This document shows positions 1 to 10,997 of a stretch of 64,000 bases of DNA, in pieces. This stretch comes from Lamellibrachia columna (lineage: Eukaryota; Annelida; Polychaeta; Sabellida; Siboglinidae). The notes under the pieces were generated by a model, which was given only the letters and a program-made list of their open reading frames with translations, searched no databases and was not told where the DNA came from. A program made the position numbers and the translations under genes. The stretch's first letter is position 1, and each line of letters opens with the position of its first letter. Location: assembly GCA_963662155.1 (NCBI GenBank), contig OY759271.1, positions 19,920,229-19,984,228 of the forward strand. Direction: 5' to 3'.

Positions 1-11
1 ATATGGTATTC

Positions 12-446
12 CATTCTTGGCGATCTTTTACTTTTTGACCTAACCATGAAAACGACCACCTAGAGCACCCAAATTTCTCATATATCTACTATACAAATAC
101 ACATGTTACTTGGTAAAAAAAGTACATTTACTTTCTCAAAACGATAAAAATTTACAAAAGAATTAAACCAAAACATCGCCATCTCCTACGGCGCCTACGC
201 ATAGTGCCAAAGCTACAGTAAAATCTATGCATATGACAAGGCATCGTTCAGGCATCACCGAAACTCCATGCGGCGGCACTGCTATTACAATTATGTATTG
301 CTGTGTTTTAATTGTGCGTGCATGTATGCGTGCCTCATTGCATGTAATTATGTATATGTTTCAGTATTACTGGTATTTTTTCTATGTGCTATATATGACG
401 TCATATTCTTAGATAGTTGGTTTTATTCATATGATCAACCTATTGT

Positions 447-488
<42 letters not shown>

Positions 489-1015
489 CATGTTTACCTT
501 TAATTATTTCACTCATTAATTTCATAAACTATGTATTTTAAGCATGTGTGCTATATAAGTGTACTTATTTATATGTACTGCAACTAGTAAAATGTTATAA
601 ATTGAAGTTATTGTAAATTAAATAAATACTAATATGACATGTTATATATAATACACAGAAAATACAAGTAATACTGAGACATATATATATATATAATTAT
701 ATGCAATGAAGCACGCACGCACAATTAAAACACAGAAATACATACCCGGTAATTGTAATAGCAGCGCCGTTGCATGGAGTTTCAGTGAAACTGAACGACG
801 CCTTGTCATGTGCATCGATTTTACCGTAGCTTTGGCACTATGCGTAGGAGATGGCGATGTTTTGGTTTAATTCTTATGTAAATTTTGAAAAGTAAATGTA
901 CATATTTGACAACGTGGTATGTGGATATGTATAGTAGATATATAAGGAGAAGTTTGGGTGATCTACGTGGTCATTTTCATGGTTAGGTCAGAAAGTAAAA
1001 GATCGCCTCATTCTT
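12..1015. mobile_element. Foldback-type inverted-repeat element of about 1 kb
   Basis: Two long arms are inverted copies of each other. The left arm runs from about 19 to 357 and the right arm from about 693 to 1007, with an AT-rich centre between them. The outer tips read ggcgatcttttac on the left and gtaaaagatcgcc on the right. Inside, cgccatctcctacg and the segment around gtgccaaagctac recur inverted, with small indels. The heptamer cattctt flanks both ends (12-18 and 1009-1015, one base offset on the right), a possible target-site duplication. No transposase is encoded, so this is a non-autonomous foldback element or a large MITE. The family was not recognised. Confidence 0.65.
449..482. 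repeat. (TA)n microsatellite
   Basis: An uninterrupted run of alternating T and A lies in the centre of the foldback element. The short open frames crossing it are compositional. Confidence 0.9.
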
Positions 1016-1020
1016 ATATA

Positions 1021-1185
1021 AAGCTATATATATATATATAACACGGTATATATATATATAGGGGGAGTGTGTCTATTAGGTAGGGCACGTCTATAAGGAA
1101 CAACACGGTATATATATATATAATATATATATAATATATATATATATATACACCGTGTTGTTCCCTATAGACGTGCACTACCCGT
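1021..1185. repeat. TA-rich hairpin with 30-bp flanking arms
   Basis: The left arm (about 1078-1110: ggtagggcacgtctata then ggaacaacacggta) is the inverse of the right arm (about 1151-1185: caccgtgttgttcc then tatagacgtgcactaccc). Between them is an alternating TA tract. The same aacaacacggta plus TA tract recurs at 1577-1600, and a shorter version at 1041. It could form a long cruciform. It may be a miniature element that targets TA repeats. Confidence 0.6.
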
Positions 1186-1576
1186 GAAAACCATGCACAA
1201 AAATATAGATTTTCAGGAGTGAAGGCACGCTAAACGCAAATGACAGCAGTACTGCTGCGGCTGGTGTCACCATTATTAGAAATAATTCATAGTGTTTGTG
1301 TTTTTAGCTGCAACGTGGCACCACATTGTTATCACTACTGGCGGCTTTTGCCAGATGTTTGTGGAAGTATAAGGACTAGCTTTTATTTATTTTATCGCTC
1401 ACTCATCGTCAGCAAAGCGCTCGAGTTTGAATTGTCTATTTAATGATGCTCAAAGAATCGAGTGGTGGCCAGCTGACGTTGTTTGTCTGGAATTACAAAA
1501 CGTCTCATGCGTTTTTGTAGTGTGTCGATCGAGTGTCGTTTGGTTTGGTAGATGTGCTGAAGCTGCGCATCTATAT
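1186..1576. other. No gene recognised
   Basis: This is unique sequence between two TA-rich blocks. Its open frames are under 70 codons and run into the TA tract. No protein family, RNA or splice pattern was recognised. Confidence 0.5.
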
Positions 1577-1586
1577 GGAACAACAC

Positions 1587-1675
<89 letters not shown>

Positions 1676-1680
1676 TATAT
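1577..1680. repeat. Long (TA)n microsatellite preceded by aacaacacggta
   Basis: About 100 bp of alternating TA is interrupted by a few C and G bases. It is preceded by the same ggaacaacacggta motif that borders the hairpin at 1097-1110. Isoleucine/tyrosine runs in overlapping frames are artefacts. Confidence 0.85.
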
Positions 1681-1746
1681 CTTTATCTTTGCTTAAGTAT
1701 TTTACATTAGTGGTTGGTGAGAATAATTAACTTTGACTTTATGCAT

Positions 1747-2566
1747 CTAGAACATGTAGCCACGCTGCATGTAGAACAACGTGTAGTCACATTGACACTG
1801 CATGTAGAACAATGTGTAGTCATACTGGCAACTGCATGTAGAACAACCTGTAGTCATGCTGCATGTAGAACAATGTGTAGTCACACTGGCACTGCATGTA
1901 GAACAACCTGTAATCACACTGCATGTAGAATGACCTGTAGTCACACTACATGTAGAACAATGTGTAGTCACACTGGCACTGCATGTAGAACAACTGTAGT
2001 AACGCTGCATGTAGAATGACCTGCAGTCACACTGCATGTAGAACAACCGGCAGTCACACTGCATGTAGAACCACCTGCAGTCACACTGCATGTAGGACGA
2101 CCTGCAGTCACACACACTGCATGTAGAACGACCTGTAGTCACACTTCACGTAGAAATTAGAATTATCTGCAGTCACACTGCATGTAGAACAACCTATAGT
2201 CACTGCATGTAGAACGACTTGCAATCACACTTCACGTAGAATTATCTGCATTCACACTGCATGTAGAACAACCTGTAGAGACGCTGCATGTGGAACGACC
2301 TGTAGTCACACTGCATGTAGAACGACCTGTAGTCACACTGCATGTAGAACGACCTATAGAGACGCTGCATGTAGAATGACCTGTAGTCACACTGCATGTA
2401 AAGCGACCTGTAGAGACGCTGCATGTAGAACGACCTGTAGTCAAACTGCATGTAAAACAACCTGCAATCACAGAATTATCTGCAGTCAAGCTGCATGTAG
2501 AACACTGCAGTCACACTGCATGTAGAATGACCTGCAGTCACACTGCATGTAGAATGACCTGCAGTC
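1747..2566. repeat. 27-bp minisatellite, about 30 diverged copies
   Basis: The basic unit starts gcatgtagaacgacctgtag and ends tcacact. Variants change a few positions (cctgcag, cctatag, gagacgct for cacact), and some units are shortened. Because 27 is divisible by three, several frames stay open and give Cys/Ser/Thr-rich reading frames, mainly on the minus strand. These have no start context and no family resemblance, so they are not annotated as genes. Confidence 0.9.
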
Positions 2567-2880
2567 ATGATATTCCATCACCACTGAAAATATATTTCGT
2601 AAATAAGTAGTCAGTGAAGATAACAATTTCCAGTGAGTGAGCTCCTCAGTTGTGTCAGATAATTTTTGCTTGAGTCAGTAAATAAGAATGATTTCTAACT
2701 AGCCGAGTTGCACGGGAGAAAAGGCAACCACTGCAAGAACTTGCAACGCCTTGCACTACCCATTTAAGTTTTGGTAGGGCAATGCCAATGGCATTGACAA
2801 TGACAACTTCATGCCCTAAAAATCATGTACAACTGCCAGTTTCACGAAACGTTCGTACTGTGTGAAAGAACTTACGTGAA

Positions 2881-3003
2881 CGTTTGACATAGATCATGTA
2901 ACTCGGAACAGTCGTAGAAAGTGTGCAGTGTTGCTAACAATTCTAACACTTGTACATAACTATGAACTCCTATTGTTCTGAGTTGCGTAATCTATGTCAA
3001 ACG
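2881..3003. repeat. Imperfect 30-bp inverted repeat
   Basis: The arm 2881-2910 (cgtttgacatagatcatgta and onward) is the inverse of 2974-3003, with about four mismatches. The loop is about 63 bp. No further terminal features show whether it is a transposon relic. Confidence 0.6.
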
Positions 3004-5293
3004 TCCAGAGGTTCCTTCGAAATACCCCCCCCCAGGTACACATTCAAAATTATTTCAACTCTACATGCGAAACTGACGGAGATATGTGGTTACAGATAAC
3101 CACAAACTACATGTACTTTGTTGTATAGATATCCAAATACCAAAGAATTTACAAGGTACTATTTGATTGTTATTTACCGAAAACCATGTCATAGAAAATG
3201 TTGCAACTGCAAGATTTTATTCAGTTATGTCTTAATTATGCTGTTCTTACGCAGGAAATCACAGTGTTCAGGAGGGCGGAAAAAGTGCGTAAATCATTCC
3301 AGCAGAATACTGCGCTGAAGAAACACAGCCCACAGCTACTGAGCTCTGCGGAGTCACGACATACGCATGATCATGGTGACAACTCTGACACCAACTGACA
3401 CATGACACTGGGATAAGTTGTGTCATGCTGGAGAAGCCCATTGCATGTGCTCAAAAGTTGCAAGGACAGTGGGCACATGTGCATGCTAGAGTTACCCACC
3501 CTGCTCAACACTGACTATATCATGCGACTTCTTGTTTGTACCTCGATGACACACGCTCGTGTTTTGTTCTACCCACAGGTGCTTATGTGGCTTCATCCGT
3601 CGCATATCTTACACAGTTCATTTATTACACAGTTAAGTTTTCAGGTATGCAAATGTAAAATATACCCGACATTTGTTGAGTGATGCCTATGTTCTTAATT
3701 TCCATAGGCTGGAAGTTGGGACAAATGTTGTATGGTTTGTGTTTTGAACGCGTGTCATCGAGGCTTACTCAAGAGTGGCGTCCATGACCATTCCCTGCCA
3801 AGCTTCAGTTTGGCAGACTGAGGTCTAGTCCTCCTTGAGGATGACATCTTCTGTTGCACAGTGATTCTCCATGGATGTGTATGTCTGCTATTATTCAAAG
3901 AGATAGTAGAATAGCAAATAGAGATAAAAGTTTGAAAAAAATCCAGAAGAGGAGTTGTTTGTTGGATCATCTTGTGTGAAGTTAGATGTAACATCTGAAA
4001 GAAAGGTAATTTTGTTCCCCTTTTCACTGGTTTCATCTGAAGCCAATCAATTGGTTTACCCAGACAGTTAATTGCTAAGCCCTGCAGAATCACCTAGCCG
4101 GCTGTTTAAAATAAAAGGCAAGATACATGAGAAGAAATTTTATTGGGGAACCCAATGATGCCCCAGGCATTATTGATAAAAAAATTATTTACATGTTTGA
4201 ATTATTAATTAAAACATATTATAACTTGTTGATAGTGGTTTGGAATGGCTAAATCACATGTATTCATCATCACTCGGGTCATTCATAAAAATTCCAGATT
4301 TTCAAAGTAAAATTTTTCTACAGGTACATGGATAAATCTAGAGAAAGCATGTCAAGTAATTTGCTTTTATAAATTGTTACAGAATATTGGAGTATTGGTA
4401 CCCCAAAATCTGGGATGCTTCCAGAACATTTGGGGCAAAATTTTATAGTAAGATTTCCTGATAAAAAGCTCGGCCTACTTGAGATTATAGCAAAGTTTAA
4501 TGTAGTTGATGCACATCTCACAACTGCTTTGTTATACCTAGTCCGAGCTGTCTCTGGGAAAGCTCATGGAAATTACATAGCATGACAAATTATTCTGGCA
4601 TGGGCAGATGTGAATGGCAATATGTTGAGATACAGCATGGTTGTATGACTATTTTCAGATGCATTACAGTACATGACGAGGCCTCTTAAACATTATTGGT
4701 GGCCACACCAAGGTGCTGCAGAGTTAATGAAGGTTGGTTATGATGTGTTAAATCTTTGACAACACGTGTGTGGCCAGAGTGAAAATAACAGGTGTGAAAC
4801 ATCGGACTACACCATTGGCTAACTGTTGATTTGGCACTTCAGCTGGGATGATGTTCTTGTGAGCATACAAAAGGCAACACTGTATATTGCCACTTCACAG
4901 GTTGTAATTTGTTCCGCTGTTACAAAGGCTGATTTTGACTCTGAACTAATAATACCAGAACCTGTTGCAATTGCTGCCACATGTTTATAAATGTTTATGC
5001 TTTGCAGCTTTACAAAATGTTGTAAATATCATTCAAACTGTGAGATTGGGATCAATTTACTTTGTGCATAATAATAGATAATTTTGCATACATGTGCTAC
5101 GTGAATTTGTTCAGATTATATAAGCACAATGTATTGTTATTGCATTGAACTTTGTTAGTGAATTGCTATTAGGCCATTGGTAATTTCAGTTGATTTTGAA
5201 ATAAAGATTATCTTGATGTATTAGTGTTACCTTACCCATTCTTGTGATGTGGAATTTGCACAATGACAGAACATTTCAGCTGCTGTTTCTGTT

Positions 5294-5432
5294 GTACTAT
5301 GTATGTTGTGTATTTCATGTGTGGACCTTGCACGAACACACCTGATGACAAGATTGTACTAGTACTATGTATGTTGTATATTTCATGTGTGATGACCTTG
5401 CACGAACACACCTGATGACAAGATCGTGCTAA
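5294..5432. repeat. Two-copy tandem duplication, about 66-69 bp
   Basis: The block running from gtactatgtatgttgt to cctgatgacaagat occurs twice head to tail. The second copy carries a 3-bp insertion and a few substitutions. Confidence 0.85.
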
Positions 5433-7551
5433 CATAAATGCCACAAACTTTACATTGTTGTTTTACTGTAAGATTGTTCCATGCACCTTTTTCAGACATC
5501 TAGACAAATGTGCCTGCCTGACTGTTTTAACAAACTATTTGCCAATATTTGCAAGAGTTGGATTGTGAGCTTTTCCACAAAAAGCCTGGGTCTAGAAATG
5601 CAAGTTTTATTGTTGAGCATGTCTTCTTCCCATCAGTTGTCTGATACTACAATTTCTACAACTTCTTGGCTCTTATGAAGTATATCAAACTGCCGTGTCT
5701 TGTTTATGTATGCATTTATTTTGTTGCAGATGTTAAAATTACTACCGGGTAGTTATTACACAAGGTATTTATTTTTTTTATTGGTTTTACGGTGATAGCT
5801 ATTGGTATGATCAATTTGATTTCCAAGAAAATGGTGATTAGAGACAAAACTAGTATGTTGTAGTATAGTGTTGGTTTGTGCTTCTTTCCTGAGTATATGA
5901 TTATTGTTAGGAGCCAAGGTATGCTACTTATAGTATCTGGTTAAAAGTACTCAATAACCATGTCAAAACAGTAGTATTAAATTCTCCATCTGTAAGACAA
6001 AATTATTTATTTGACTACAGTAGTGTGTATGTATGTAGGGCTGGGTTGATTGTAGCCGATTGTAGTCAATCACACTAGGAGTAGTAATTCATTATGATCA
6101 GAATTTTTTTTAATTTATTACACTAACCAGTGTTCAGAACACATACCTACCTACCACTCCAGCACCCATACCACAACAATGTTACCGACTTAATCAAGCC
6201 CAGGCCTATTGCCATAGAGTCTGATACAGTCTGATACTGCAGTTTGTAATTTTTGAAGCCTGTTTCATTAAGTGTTATGAGGTCATTAACATATTTCATT
6301 AGTGCTTTTTCTTTATTTTATGAACAAGAAATCCTGTCTTGCAAGTTCATAAGACTTATTGAAACAGGTTTCAAACTGTTTTCTGCTGTACAGAAGACTA
6401 TTGACAGTTTCAGGTTTATTGTTAAAATAAAATTGTGAACAAGATGAGATAGACCTGCTCAACAAGAACAAGTTCTTTGTTGAATTGTTTGAAATTCTAC
6501 AGACGTGCACTTGTTTTGAAGTTCTATAATAGCTGTGTATATTTCTGGTGTAACAAGTACAGAAATATATGCATGGATTGAATTGGTACACCGAATGGCT
6601 GGAATTGTAAATCTATAAGCAAATAGTTGTAATTAAGTAGTTGCTGTATATGAATCATGTGTAACTATGTATAGATTTAAATCTGTATACATTATTTAAA
6701 TATTGCAAAATATGAATATACAAAAATCTTGTTGATGGGTTTGTTTTTTAGCGAGTAAATGCAATGAAGAGCTTGTTTTGGTAGAAAAAAAATTATTTTG
6801 AGGGCTGATAAATTAAAATACAACACTAAGGAACAAATGCACTGCACTTATTGCATGTTGGGTATTATTACCGTATAAATGAAATATTCCTGTGCAATAA
6901 CGCTTATTTTAAACTTGATTGAATTAATATCCACATTGCCACGATGCACCTGGAATCTAATAAGAACAGTGGTAATTGTGTACATTCCACTTAAATGAAA
7001 CAATAGGTGAAACAATAGGCATGAAAAAGCTTTAAGATAAAATTATCAGTCAAATTCTTGTGCATGAATAATCGTGCAAGTGAGAAAATGTTAATCATGG
7101 CCTTAGCCCTAGGAACAATCAAACTCTTCAAAACTACAACTACGTGAACATCTTAACAGGATCAGGAACAGGAACAGGAAATATTTATTCGTCCCAAAAA
7201 CAACAAAACAGAGTATTCAACACAAAAACCATACAATATATTACATCTATGTCGACATAAGAAAACGAAGTGGTAAGAATATAGAGTATGGTCTGAAAAT
7301 AAAAGATAATGTCATATAAGGGACGGGAGACTCCTACTAAGACTAAAAATTAATCGCTAACGTAGGAGCCACCCTGTCAATTAATTTCACCCGTTATCAA
7401 GATAAAAAAAAATACCTATAAATATTAATGCATAATTACTGGGTGAACAAAATTAATATAGATATGCCGGTATATTACAAATGCCAATTATATTCCTACA
7501 ACCAGATATACAAACAGTGATTTTTTTAACCAAGGAGGAACGGATACATAG

Positions 7552-8690
7552 TCAGTCATGTTGACATATATAACAATTTTGGATTGCACATTGTTCAATG
7601 TATGTATTCAGATAATAAAGTTTGATATAATTTGAGAAACTGTGAGTGGTGACCTTGTCTTTTAATAAATCAGGTGCATTATTTATGGTATGTGGCAAAC
7701 TGTACCTAAGACTTCGTTTAGCAAACTCGTTATGTACCCTGATCGTATGTATATTATATTGACCACGTGTATTAAAGTTGTGAATACTATTGTTTTGATC
7801 AAGTGGTAAGTTTTGCAGGTAGACAGGTAGTTTATTGTTTGAAAATTTATGATATAATTTTAGTTCCTGCAATTTTAGAATGTGCTCTACTTTTAGTAAA
7901 TTAAGACTTATGAACAGTGGATTGGTATGAGCATTATATTTGCTTAAACATATAATTCGGACGGCTTTCTTTTGAAGTTTTTTATTCTATCACATCGATA
8001 GCCCCAGGCCGTTAAGCCATAGTTTAGATGTGACAATATCAAAGTGTTATACAACATAATCTTTATATTAAGTGGTAACAATCGTTTGAGTTTATTCTGG
8101 AGCACCTATTTGAAATTTTGTTGATGTGACTTTGCCAGTTTAATTGTTCATTAAAACTTATCCCTAGGAAATTAAACTCATCTACTCTATCAATGTATGT
8201 ATTATCTATTTTTATATTTAGTGGATTTATCATATTAATTCTTCTAGCCGTTTTGAAGATCATATATTTAGTTTATCGGGGAAGACACCCGTAGTTAATA
8301 TTTGATTTGTGATTAAAGTTAAAGATTTTGTCAAAACAGGTTTAATTAACTTTAGAAGCCTTGAAGAAATACCGTCAAATCCGTAACTTGCTTTTGGGTG
8401 CATATCATCTATTGTTTTAGATATTGTTTCTTCATTAATAAGTTGAAAATTAAATACATTGTTATGGTTTCCATTAAGATAATATCTGAAAGTTTTATTT
8501 GTGGAATTTTGTATTTGGTTGGCTAAATTTGGGCCAATATTGGTAAAATATGAATTAAATGTGTTTGCAATTGCCGTTTTATCTGCTATAATATTTTCGT
8601 TATAAATAAAGGCATTGGGGAACGTTTTCTTTTTGTTTGTTCTAGAAAGAATACCATTAATTGTTTCCCATGTTTTTTTAATGTTATTTT
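7552..8690 (-). pseudogene. LINE ORF2 reverse-transcriptase remnant with internal deletion
   Basis: On the minus strand, 8690-8280 reads as the start of an RT domain, including ASYGFDGISSRLLKLI near 8390-8345 and TTGVFPDKLN near 8290. It then jumps directly to MIFKTARRIN and EFNFLGISFNEQLNWQSHI (8263-8063), which lie after the catalytic box in related LINEs. The YADD-type active site and neighbouring motifs are missing. The carboxy-terminal tail continues in another frame at 7872-7552, with LYHKFSNNKLPVYL and a TRGQYN-like segment. It cannot encode an active enzyme. Confidence 0.8.
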
Positions 8691-9341
8691 TTAATTTGTT
8701 GAAGCATGATTCGTAATGTATGCGTTTAGCAGTATGTATGCTTTTTTAAGGATAGTATTATAGGTAGTCGGGTTGATCCGAATTGCAAAGTATTTTGGTG
8801 ATTCTGGTCGAGTAGTTTTTAGTGTCTTATATAATTTATCTCTGTATCGAATGGATTTGAGCAGACCTAACGTAATCCAGGCGGATTTCTTATGTTTGTA
8901 TTTTTTTAGTTTAACTGTTTTATATGGCATATGTTTATTTTTTGCACATTGCATTACGTCATGTAGGATATCATAATTCATATTTGGGTTTGCATTAGGA
9001 GATTGGTCGAGTTTATTGTAAACATTTGATGAGAAAACCTCGTGTATAAAATCAGATATTGAATCAGAGTTCTGTACAGTAATTTTTATATATCTTGGTA
9101 AAGGTTTTGTGTGGGAAACTGTATTTAGAAAAGTGAAATATGGTTGGTGGTCTGATAATTGTTTAGTTAAAATGCCTGATTTAGGCTTCATTGTAGATTT
9201 AGTTAATTTGCAAAAGAAATTATCAATTAGGGTTCCATTATTTTTGGAGAGCCTAGTAGGAAGTGTGATGTGGGGGTAAAAGCTATATGATATTAAAGTA
9301 TCAAAAAATTCCGCGAATACTTCTTTTTCATTTATTTTCAA
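8691..9341 (-). pseudogene. LINE ORF2: end of endonuclease domain and linker to RT
   Basis: The open frame begins within the endonuclease fold. It contains LPTRLSKNNGTLIDNFFCK followed by SGILTKQLSDHQPYF, the typical Asp-His end of AP-endonuclease-like LINE domains. A basic linker rich in Lys and Tyr follows. It continues the frame ending at 9347 after a small frameshift and precedes the RT remnant. The methionine start is incidental because the real ORF2 begins upstream. Confidence 0.8.
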
Positions 9342-9346
9342 AAGAT

Positions 9347-9946
9347 TTATATTGAAGTCACCTGCAATAATAACATCTGAGTTTGTTCTGTCAAATGATG
9401 AAGTGAAGTGAAGTCTCTTGGGGGGGGCTTGTAAATGTTACCAATTGTTATATCTTTAGATAGCCCACCACCAGTTACTTTAATAAATTGACCTTCCCAA
9501 TTGTCATACTGATTAAGAGACAAAATTACTTTGTAGTTAAATGTTTTGCTTAAATACATGACCAGACCACCTTTATTACTACATGATTTGCCTTGTTTAA
9601 TGCACTGATATCCGTCAAGTTGTAAATGACCCATAGCATCATTCTCGGAAAGCCAGCATTCCTGAAAACATATTAAGCTAAATTTAAAGTTTATCCGGTT
9701 AAGTTCCTCTAAGAAAGCTTCAATTTCGCTGAATTTTGCATTAATAGATTCTATATTTGAACTTAGTATACTAAACCGTTTGTTATTTCTTTCTGCTAGT
9801 AATTTAAAGTTGTCAAGATCATAATAGGAGGAATGATGTATTGGTTGAAAATCGTCATCAGTTGCCTCATTTAGCTGTAATATATTAAATAAAGAATTTA
9901 CGTTTGCACCTCCTTGAAACCGGAGAAATGAATCGTTATCTAACAT
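9347..9946 (-). pseudogene. LINE ORF2 start: AP-endonuclease-like domain, amino half
   Basis: The 199-codon frame contains SILSSNIESINAKFSEIEAF, then FSLICFQECWLSENDAM (the Q-E metal-binding region) and SNKGGLVMYLSKTFNYKV. These are hallmarks of the endonuclease that nicks target DNA in jockey-superfamily LINEs. The frame breaks at the GNIYKPPP segment, close to a poly-G/C run near 9420. The second half of the domain resumes at 9341 in a different frame. Confidence 0.85.
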
Positions 9947-10503
9947 TCTTTAAATGAATAATTATGGTTGAAAAATATGCAGTAATAATCGACTGTCTTC
10001 TGTAAACGAAGTCTTATTTTCCCATAGTGATCCGAAGTTGGCATTCTCCATTCTGTCTGTGTAGCAAGTTACTATATCAGTCATCATACATGTCTGTGCC
10101 ACAATAAGAGTTAAAAAAAAGAGATAGAAAAAACAAAAACATTATAAATGAGACGTATCATGACTGGACGTATCCAGGCCGGTCTTCCCATTGGTATGAT
10201 ATCATGAGAACACTGCAATTAATTATTTTGCATTACAAGTTATGTTATCCCATAGATACATGTGAAAATAAATATGCAGTACCAGTGGGAAAAAAAAAAA
10301 AAAAAAAACCTGCAAATGAGTTTGCATAATTCCCATCGCACGAAAAATCAAATGCATTATTTAATACAGAAGATACCTGCGGAATAAGTATTAATTAGCC
10401 ACTTAGTCAGTAATGATGGTAATGTTATTACTTAACAATGGACTGCGCGAATACGCTGCATCAAGTTCGACGTAACTCACAAATGTTGCATGAAAGAGTA
10501 TCT
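9947..10503. other. Inter-ORF region of the LINE, including an A20 tract
   Basis: This lies between ORF1 and ORF2 of the minus-strand LINE. It has no long frame. The plus strand carries about 20 consecutive A residues at roughly 10289-10310. That orientation is opposite to the host LINE, so it could be the tail of a small nested retroposon. Confidence 0.4.
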
Positions 10504-10997
10504 TTACAAATTATTCTGTCTGGTCTCGTGGACTTCTTTGATCACTCCATTGATTGTTTTTATCAGTACTCTTCCGGAATAAGTCCAGCAGTCAGCGATT
10601 GTTTTTTCCCGCTTCAACAGTCTCGTCTTATAGGCCAACGATGCTCGCTTTGTGGTCTTCATTTATGAAGATAGCCTTGTCTTTGTCAATGCTGTTGAGC
10701 GCGCGCTTCAGTTGAGCGCGCGCTTTGAAAACCTCGTCCCGGGTCGCCTCACTCCGGAATCGCACAATTATTGCGCGCTTCCTAGGACGACCATTCTCGT
10801 CTTTCTTGGGGCCCAGGCGGTGGCTACGCTCCAGATGCGCAACAGTCAGCTGCATCCCCATTTTCAACGACACTGGTAGACTTGCCTCGTGTCCGATCGC
10901 CCTTCATCGGCTTTGCATTGCCCCGCAACAACTTTAATTGTTCTATTTCAGCCGTGAAGTGTGTCTGTATTATGTCACTTATCGCGTCGTCCGACAT
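10504..10997 (-). pseudogene. LINE ORF1 remnant (nucleic-acid-binding protein)
   Basis: Three minus-strand frames together give an ORF1-type protein. An amino-terminal piece starts at ATG 10997 (MSDDAISDIIQTHF). A central piece at 10873-10628 carries HLERSHRLGPKK and RKRAIIVRFRSEATRDEVF, ending IFINEDHKASIVGL. A carboxy-terminal piece shifted by one base reads IADCWTYSGRVLIKTINGV and stops at 10504. ERSHRLG, the IIVRF strand, the INED box and the CWT-GRVLIK end are typical of RRM-like LINE ORF1 proteins. Frameshifts near 10885 and 10637 mark it as dead. It is upstream of, and co-oriented with, ORF2. Confidence 0.75.

Larger units (their letters stand above)
2567..7157. other. Non-coding region, no gene recognised
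   Basis: This is 4.6 kb of AT-rich sequence with many stops. The longest frame is about 112 codons and lacks any recognisable domain. It contains a nine-C run near 3027-3035, a hairpin at 2881-3003 and a 66-bp duplication at 5294-5430. AATAAA-type hexamers, for example near 5199 on the plus strand, would suit a transcript end, but no upstream exon supports one. Confidence 0.5.
7158..10997 (-). mobile_element. Non-LTR retrotransposon (LINE, CR1/L2-like), decayed, minus strand
   Basis: Read on the minus strand, the element has an ORF1 remnant (10997-10504), then ORF2 with an endonuclease domain (9946 to about 8950) and reverse-transcriptase pieces. It ends in a short hexamer-like tail, ttcctg repeated at 7158-7180. 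Frameshifts separate ORF1 and ORF2 pieces, and the RT catalytic core is deleted near 8270. The layout and the short-repeat 3' tail suit the CR1/L2-type LINE group; exact clade assignment needs a phylogeny. An A20 run at about 10289-10310, between the ORFs, may mark a nested insertion. Confidence 0.8.

Noticed and set aside
1747..2489. Cys/Ser/Thr-rich open frames resembling secreted peptides
   Set aside because: They are translations of the 27-bp minisatellite and are open in several frames.
3755..4093. Minus-strand 112-codon open frame
   Set aside because: It has no recognisable domain, no splice or promoter context, and composition like the surrounding non-coding DNA.
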